Assembly (NCBI GenBank): GCA_003577005.1
Contig: QEUW01000117.1
Span: 1 to 18,560 of the forward strand
Length of the DNA: 18,560 nt
Direction of reading: 5' to 3'
Origin: Chloroflexota bacterium
Lineage (GTDB): Bacteria; Chloroflexota; Anaerolineae; Caldilineales; Caldilineaceae
Both the position numbers and the translations under genes were made by a program. Shown piece after piece: positions 14,301 to 18,560 of this stretch (positions are counted from its first letter, which is position 1; every line of letters begins with the position of its first letter). The notes under the pieces were generated by a model, which worked only from the letters and a program-made list of their open reading frames with translations, searched no databases and was not told where the DNA came from.

Positions 14301-17300
14301 GGCTGAGAGCGTCAGCGGGTTGGGCGCCAGTTCGCCGGCCACCATGATGCCGCCGCCCTCGTCAAAGGCATAGTTGAAGAGCACCTCGTTGTCGCGGATG
14401 ACACCGCCGGGGCTCATGCCAAAGTGCGAAATGCCGCCGCCATATTCGGCCGAGTAGTTGCCGCAAACCACATTGGAGGCAATATCGTAGCCGTCGGCGC
14501 CGTTGAAAAGGGCGATACCCCCAGCCAGGTTGAAGCCGCCGTTGTTGAGCACCTGGTTGTGGTGGATGCGCACGTCGTCGTTCTCGTTGTTGAGCGCATT
14601 TCCGGCGTGCGGGTTGTTTGTGTAGGCCTGGCCGATGATAATGCCGCCGCCGGTGAGACCGGAGTTGGTCTGCACCAGGTTGTTGCTGATCTCCAGGAAG
14701 CGGGCAAAGGCATGGGCGTAGATCGCGCCGCCTTGCAGAGTGGCGCCGATGGGCACATTGCCGCGCGCCACGCTGCCGCCGCGGATGGCGAAGCCGTCGA
14801 TCTGCGTGTTGTAGGCTGCACCAAACTGGCCGTTGGTCGCCAACACGGTGATGACCTGGCCCATAGGCACCTGGGCAGGGCCGTGGTACGGCGTTGCGGC
14901 CACTTTGGCCTGGAACTCCTGCGGCGTCATGCCGCCAAAGTTGAAGAAGCGCCCATCGATGATGGTGGCGGCCGGGCCGTGGCCTTGCAGCCTCACATTC
15001 TTGCCCAGCACCAGCGTCTCATAGTAGATGCCTTCGTGGACGACGACGAGGTCGCCGTTCCCTGCGGCATCCAGCCCCGCCTGGATCGTGGCAAACGGTT
15101 GCCCCGCACCCACCTGGTGGATGGTTGGGTTGTACCCGTTACCGAGTACATGGAAGGTGACCCCGTTGCGGCCCGTCTTGCCGTTGTTGCGGGTGACGAG
15201 CAACTGTTGGGCACCAGTCGGGTGAGTGCCGGGGATGGTGACATTGATGCTGGTATTGTTCCAACTGTTGACCGCCAACGGTGCGCCGCCGAGAGTCACC
15301 TCGCCACCTGTGCCAAAGTTGGCGCCGGTGATGGTCAGGGCTGCCCCTGGATTGCCGAAGACCTGGGAGACCCTGAGCACATTGGGCGTATCGGCCGGCA
15401 CATCGCAGCGCGGCGGGTCGATGAAACCAGCGACCGGGTCGGGTATCAGGTTGCTGGTGGGCACCAGCGCCACGTCGGCGTAGGTAGTCTTACCTGGCCA
15501 GACATCGAAGACCAGGTGCAGGCTCCCGTAGTTGGGGTTCCAGTTGGGGTCGGGGTTCTCGAGCGTGCCCGGATAGTTGCCCACGACGCGATACATACCA
15601 GGGCAGATACCACCCGGCACCGGACAATGAGCCGTATAGCTGGAGGGCAGCAGCACCTCCCAGTAGCCGTCCTGGTCTGAGTAGACACGGGCGATCTCGT
15701 TGTTCTGGAAATCGAGGATGCCGATGGGCGTGTTGGGGATGCCGCGTTTTTCGACATAGAGCGGGCTGTTGGGGTCCAGTTGCAGGATCAGGTCATCCAC
15801 CAACAGACCGCGGATCATGCCGGGGGGCGGCACGCTGTTGCTGGTCATGAGGAAGAACTCGGCCGCGGCGTTGAAGCCATCCACGACTTCGACGAGCTTG
15901 CTTTCACACAGGGGCGTCATCGTGCCGTGGGCCGGGTTGCGCGGGTCGTCCACCAGGTGGAGCGGGCCGGCGCACGGCGGCGGCGGCACCTGCGGGATGA
16001 AGTCGTCGCCCTGGTCGGTGTTCTGGTCTTCCTCGCGGATGTGGTGGTAGCCGGGCGGTGGTACGACTTCGACGATGTAGGCGCCGGCCGGCGTGTCTTC
16101 AAAGGCGTAGCCGCCGTCGAAGACGCCATCCTTGATCTGGTTCCAGGTGCGGGGCAATTCCAGACAGATCGGGTCGTTGCGGAAGACACCGCTGCCCACC
16201 ACTGGATATTCGTAATCGCAATCGGTCGGCAGATTGTCGTACCATGAGTCGGTAGCCACGGCGTCAATCGGCAGGTCCGTAGCGCGTTTGAGTTCACCCT
16301 GGCCGTAGGGACAGCCGGGCTCCACCACGGTGCAGACGACCGGTTCATCGGTGTCGTCGTCGAGCACCGCCTCGTAGAGGTTGATGGTGACGTTGGGGAT
16401 ACCCGGTTCGTACTCCTCGGCGAGCGCCAGGCTGGGGTCAAACTCGTTGCGCGTGGTGGCGTAATAGACGATGCCGGAGATGCCGCCGTTTTCGCCCTCG
16501 TCGTAGGGCAGCTTGCCGGTGTCGATCCATTGGTAGGTGCCGGCCCAGGTCAGTTGCGCCTGGAGCAGCCCGGCCAGCCCCATCTCCGGCTGGTTCTCAG
16601 GCTCATACGGGTAGCCGACGGGGCTGACCGTCAGCCCATTGTTGGTGAATTCGGTGAAGTAGGCGGTGGTGCCCATCTGTTTGAGACGGCCAAAGCCCAC
16701 CTCCCAAACCAGGAAGTGCTCCCACTCGAAGTATTCGGGGAATTCATAGTAGCCGTTGTTGTCGGTAAAGGTGGCGTATTTGATCGTGCCATCCTTGAAG
16801 CGCACGTCCAGGTCAAAATTGGGGATGCCCGGTTCACAGAGGGCGACGTCGGTCGGTGCGGCGCCGGGCAGACAGTCGCGATAGCCGTTGGCATAGCCCG
16901 GTCGCGCCGGGTCCGGCCCGCTCTTATCGGCCGGGACGTTGTTGATGACCTGGCCGTTGCGGGCCACGCCAGTGTCGGCATAGACATAGCCACGGATGGT
17001 GCCAAACCAGCGCGGGATGCCTATGTCGCCGATGTTGACCTGTTGGTTCGGCCCAACCTGCACCGTGAAGAACTGGATGATATAGTCCTGGGCAAAGTCC
17101 CAGTAGACCAGTTGGTAGAGACCCGGCGGCACGTTGGGGATGGTAAAGGTGCCGTCGGCGTTGCTGCGACCGGTGTAGACCTGCTCGTCATCCCCGCTGA
17201 TGTGGTTGAGAGCGATAAAGGGCCGCGGGACGATGGGGCCTAAGGCTACATCGCCCGGCGCATCGGTGTCGATCTCAAACTGGCGCACGCGCCCGGTGAT

Positions 17301-18233
17301 CGAGCCGGCGTTGCCCGGGATGGTATCGTTGGTTGGGCAGGTGTCGTTCGCATTGCCAAACTGGCACTCCTTGACAAAACCAAACCAGACCGCCGCCGTG
17401 AGAAAGCCGGTCTCGGTGCTAAAGCCGCTGGCCCCTTCCTCCAGCCAGGCGTCGATGACATGGGTGCCCTCGATGGTCGTCGTCTGGATCCAGCCGGAGC
17501 CGTCGGGTGGCACCACCTCCACCTCGTACTTGAGCGGCGGCAGGTTGGGGATCACGGCAAAACCATCGGGTCCGGTCCGGCATTGGCCGCCGCAGAGCGG
17601 GTTGCCAAAGAAATCGACGGTGACCTCGCCAGTGCCATCGCTGATGACGACCGGCATGTTGGGGATGCCTGCCTCGATGGGGATGTCATCCTCGCCGTTG
17701 ACCGAGTGATTGTCGTGGAAGACACGCACGCGCAACGTGGCCAGCGGCAGCGGATTGGGCACCAGATAGACATTGACCGTGGTGGCGCCGTTGCCGGTCA
17801 CCTCGAAGTGGGCACCGCCCAGCTTGTAGCCGCAGGGGTCATCGATAAAACAGTCGCGCCCCAGTTCACCCGGCACGGCGGGGAAAGGCCCGGCCAGGAC
17901 GCTGACGTGGTACTTACCTGCATCGAGCTGAACTGTGCGGTTGTTATCATCCCCGCTGGCGACTAAAGGACTATAGCTCTCTGGGTTTGTTGTTGAGGCA
18001 TTGTCATGGGCAATATCTACATGGACATTGAAACGAAACTCACCCGCTAGCGGCTGGCCCGTCGCGCGGTCGAACACGTTAATTGTGACGGCGGTTGCCG
18101 CCTGGACTGGTGTTGTCGGCGTCAGCGCCTGGAACACTGCCGCTAACAGCGCCAGCCAAAATGTACGCCAGCACCAGATGGAAAGAGGAGAACCGAGAAT
18201 GGGGCCCGCCCGTCGTTTGCAATCGCTATACAT
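11364..18233 (-). CDS. Giant secreted multidomain surface protein (SdrD/Cna-B, IPT, beta-helix, PKD, propeller-like)
   Basis: About 2289 residues from the ATG at 18233 (AAGGGA about 9 bases upstream). The open frame continues to 18440, but only the chosen start begins with a signal peptide (hydrophobic 24-38, cleavage near 45 at PVQA). Approximate order: 46-940, several SdrD-B/Cna-B-like beta domains marked by repeated GIPN and DGYY/DGYW...GxYxV motifs; 948-1028, an IPT/TIG domain (VFGNPGAALTITGANFG); 1035-1550, a right-handed parallel beta-helix with many N-x-V-x-x-N turns and GGG(I/S) motifs, ending DAGADE; 1593-1681, a PKD/K319L-like domain (NAGPDQTI); 1690-1940 and 1951-2201, two copies of a four-repeat FDGS/DEDI module shared with the protein at 6562-8484; then an acidic tail with two LPLV motifs, ending ILLPLVRQ. 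No enzyme motif is evident. It is likely a cell-surface or sheath adhesin/scaffold; the shared module links it functionally to the oxidase operon. Confidence 0.88.
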   Translation of the reverse strand: MYSDCKRRAGPILGSPLSIWCWRTFWLALLAAVFQALTPTTPVQAATAVTINVFDRATGQPLAGEFRFNVHVDIAHDNASTTNPESYSPLVASGDDNNRTVQLDAGKYHVSVLAGPFPAVPGELGRDCFIDDPCGYKLGGAHFEVTGNGATTVNVYLVPNPLPLATLRVRVFHDNHSVNGEDDIPIEAGIPNMPVVISDGTGEVTVDFFGNPLCGGQCRTGPDGFAVIPNLPPLKYEVEVVPPDGSGWIQTTTIEGTHVIDAWLEEGASGFSTETGFLTAAVWFGFVKECQFGNANDTCPTNDTIPGNAGSITGRVRQFEIDTDAPGDVALGPIVPRPFIALNHISGDDEQVYTGRSNADGTFTIPNVPPGLYQLVYWDFAQDYIIQFFTVQVGPNQQVNIGDIGIPRWFGTIRGYVYADTGVARNGQVINNVPADKSGPDPARPGYANGYRDCLPGAAPTDVALCEPGIPNFDLDVRFKDGTIKYATFTDNNGYYEFPEYFEWEHFLVWEVGFGRLKQMGTTAYFTEFTNNGLTVSPVGYPYEPENQPEMGLAGLLQAQLTWAGTYQWIDTGKLPYDEGENGGISGIVYYATTRNEFDPSLALAEEYEPGIPNVTINLYEAVLDDDTDEPVVCTVVEPGCPYGQGELKRATDLPIDAVATDSWYDNLPTDCDYEYPVVGSGVFRNDPICLELPRTWNQIKDGVFDGGYAFEDTPAGAYIVEVVPPPGYHHIREEDQNTDQGDDFIPQVPPPPCAGPLHLVDDPRNPAHGTMTPLCESKLVEVVDGFNAAAEFFLMTSNSVPPPGMIRGLLVDDLILQLDPNSPLYVEKRGIPNTPIGILDFQNNEIARVYSDQDGYWEVLLPSSYTAHCPVPGGICPGMYRVVGNYPGTLENPDPNWNPNYGSLHLVFDVWPGKTTYADVALVPTSNLIPDPVAGFIDPPRCDVPADTPNVLRVSQVFGNPGAALTITGANFGTGGEVTLGGAPLAVNSWNNTSINVTIPGTHPTGAQQLLVTRNNGKTGRNGVTFHVLGNGYNPTIHQVGAGQPFATIQAGLDAAGNGDLVVVHEGIYYETLVLGKNVRLQGHGPAATIIDGRFFNFGGMTPQEFQAKVAATPYHGPAQVPMGQVITVLATNGQFGAAYNTQIDGFAIRGGSVARGNVPIGATLQGGAIYAHAFARFLEISNNLVQTNSGLTGGGIIIGQAYTNNPHAGNALNNENDDVRIHHNQVLNNGGFNLAGGIALFNGADGYDIASNVVCGNYSAEYGGGISHFGMSPGGVIRDNEVLFNYAFDEGGGIMVAGELAPNPLTLSAGSGAVTIERNLVQGNLSNDDGGGIRLLQPVDGPVTIQNNMVVNNLATDTGGGISLDDALNVRIVNNTIARNISTSTAEDADRSTCNPPSPLGSCPHGAGLVSEPHSQALRNARGLPVDSFSDPVLFNNIFWENQAYFLDGTGALPSAGIIDLEVVGTSAPRFFTPNYSLLTAPYGSGVGNVIGNPQFVQPIHLDFVATPFAGDPAFVVVLVRSNPTDPPGDYHLNAGSPAVDIGVASHSGVDAPCDDFDREPRITGASHDAGADERPGTLAPCAAPPANAPPNVNAGPDQTIILPANQVTLNGTADDGGDGPGPLTTEWTQVSGPAGVTFGDASALVTTATFPGAGAYVLRLTANDGADSAFDEVAIVVSAEPPPPPTGDLIYISLSSKGTVGGILFEDEDILAHNSDTGAWSLVFDGSLFGLGSVDINGFDFQSDGSLLLTLDAPATLPGLGAVDDSDIIRFTPTVPGNFSAGAFSLYFQGADYGLTTDNEDIDAFSFTPDGRLVVSTLGNFSVPADPTGTLSGADEDLIVLNPATGAWQLYFDGSAFALTTGGEDVWGVDLDGDSGRIYLTTQDNFAVNGASGTGGDIFTCTATPSSLNEPVTGCIFAPYWSGSAAGLNGRIIDGLDIGPPVVSPQPGAEIIYVSSSDGGKVAGVTFQDEDILAYNPTTNAWSLVFDSSLFGLGSVDVNGFNFQPDGTLLLTLDAPATLPGLGVVDDSDIIRFTPTVPGNFSAGAFSMYFDGSDYGLTTNDEGIDAFSFPPDGRLVVSTLGRFSVPAHPSGTLNGEDEDLIVLNPATGAWQLYFDGSAFGLSNGGEDVWGVDLDGDSGRIYLTTQGNFAVNGVSGKKGDIFTCTATPSSLNEPITGCIFAPYWSGSEFGLNKAIDGLDIGPAVSAAAATTPVALDATGDDELVEDDDPLNGDVMNEEEFAETVFLPLVTEGPQVDDDPLNGDTGLDVESSDEEESAERILLPLVRQ
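11625..13163 (-). repeat. Tandem duplication, period 786 bp, inside the giant gene
   Basis: Two in-frame copies (about 12405-13163 and 11625-12380) of a 262-codon unit. The phase is exact: the 52 bases starting at 11805 are identical to those starting at 12591, and after an 11-base diverged patch another run of nearly 70 bases is identical. Each copy encodes four sub-repeats of the type DEDI...W.L.FDGS..GL....DI..F...DGRL. The high DNA identity, including silent positions, points to a recent duplication or gene conversion. A third, more diverged copy is encoded at about 6725-7500. Confidence 0.88.
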
Positions 18234-18560
18234 AGGATCGATTCCCTTCACTCGTGAATTGGCTCTACTGCTCTGTGCGACGATAAGGTCAGTAACACAA
18301 CGAGCAGCAGCCCAGGTTTCCGACAGAGGCGCAAGGCAATTGAGCGTTACTTTGACCCTTGCCGTCTGAACAAGGTAGGCGGTGAAACCAGGTGGCGCGC
18401 CTTGTTGAACGGGTGCTTTGTAGGACAAGATGGCCGCCATCTTGTCCTATGTACCTTCAGGGGTGCGTGCAAAATTGGGGGCAAGGCGGTTCAGGTCCCA
18501 GAACTCGCATTCCGAGAAAGGGCCGGCGCCAGTTTGTATGATCAGAGCCTCGCCGGCCCT
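18234..18560. other. Non-coding leader upstream of the giant gene; possible tail of an upstream gene
   Basis: These 327 bases hold no complete gene that I can support. 18234-18420 is the probable 5' leader of the giant gene; I see no convincing -35/-10 pair. From 18560 down to a TAG at 18447-18449 the minus strand is open for 37 codons (beginning RAGEALIIQTGAG), which could be the C-terminus of an upstream gene ending at the palindrome 18421-18449. Another frame is almost equally open, so this is only a possibility. Confidence 0.35.
18421..18449. repeat. Perfect palindrome upstream of the giant gene
   Basis: TAGGACAAGATGGC (18421-18434) and GCCATCTTGTCCTA (18436-18449) are exact reverse complements around one central base, so a stem of about 13 bp can form. 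It lies about 190 bases before the giant gene's ATG. No T run follows on either strand. It may end an upstream transcription unit, act as an operator-like site, or be another dispersed repeat. Confidence 0.6.

Noticed and set aside
11340..15680. Several long plus-strand frames (e.g. 11340-12842, 13086-14222, 14424-15680)
   Set aside because: All are antisense shadows of the giant gene; their repetitive look only mirrors the tandem modules on the other strand.
18234..18440. Start of the giant protein at 18440
   Set aside because: The added 69 residues are not signal-like and include part of the palindrome; the ATG at 18233 is followed directly by a signal peptide.

Overview
All recognisable genes in this window lie on the minus strand, so transcription runs from the right edge to the left edge. 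I see 11 protein-coding genes (one cut by the left edge), no tRNA, rRNA, transposase or CRISPR array, and several palindromic intergenic elements. Base composition looks GC-rich and nearly every gene has a good AGGAG-type ribosome binding site. Large secreted proteins end in acidic linkers plus an LPLV-like tail, a fused b6-type cytochrome b is present, and CAGTTATCAGT / CGTAGGTC palindromic repeats occur. I infer a filamentous-type Chloroflexota (Caldilinea / Ardenticatenia / Roseiflexus-like). This is inference from style; no marker gene proves it.

Layout, right to left. (1) 18234-18560 is a non-coding leader with a perfect palindrome. (2) 11364-18233 encodes a secreted protein of about 2289 residues: SdrD/Cna-B-like domains, an IPT/TIG domain, a right-handed beta-helix, a PKD-like domain, two tandem copies of a propeller-like module, and a duplicated C-terminal tail. 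A strong terminator and a clover-shaped repeat follow. (3) Three tightly packed cupredoxin / multicopper-oxidase paralogues (9821-11116, 8507-9805, 6562-8484). (4) A respiratory block: Rieske protein (5815-6333), fused cytochrome b (4521-5573) and a haem-binding lipoprotein of the ethylbenzene-dehydrogenase gamma-like family (3494-4504). (5) A tail block: a degenerate stand-alone receiver domain (2848-3333), a small membrane-anchored protein (2309-2794), a fibronectin-III / Ig-like surface protein (461-2260) and the start of a CopC-type copper-binding protein (1-426).

How they may work together: Rieske plus cytochrome b would oxidise membrane (mena)quinol. No cytochrome c1/f is seen, and the haem lipoprotein directly follows cytochrome b, so it could be the next electron carrier outside the membrane. 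The copper proteins and CopC point to copper-dependent redox chemistry on the cell surface, and the giant protein may be scaffold or adhesin.

Most interesting point: the three oxidase paralogues have lost copper ligands reciprocally. One keeps a complete type-1 site and the domain-1 half of a trinuclear site, the next keeps only the domain-2 half, and the third keeps neither. This is what a hetero-oligomeric (split) multicopper oxidase would look like, with its active site built at the interface of two different gene products.
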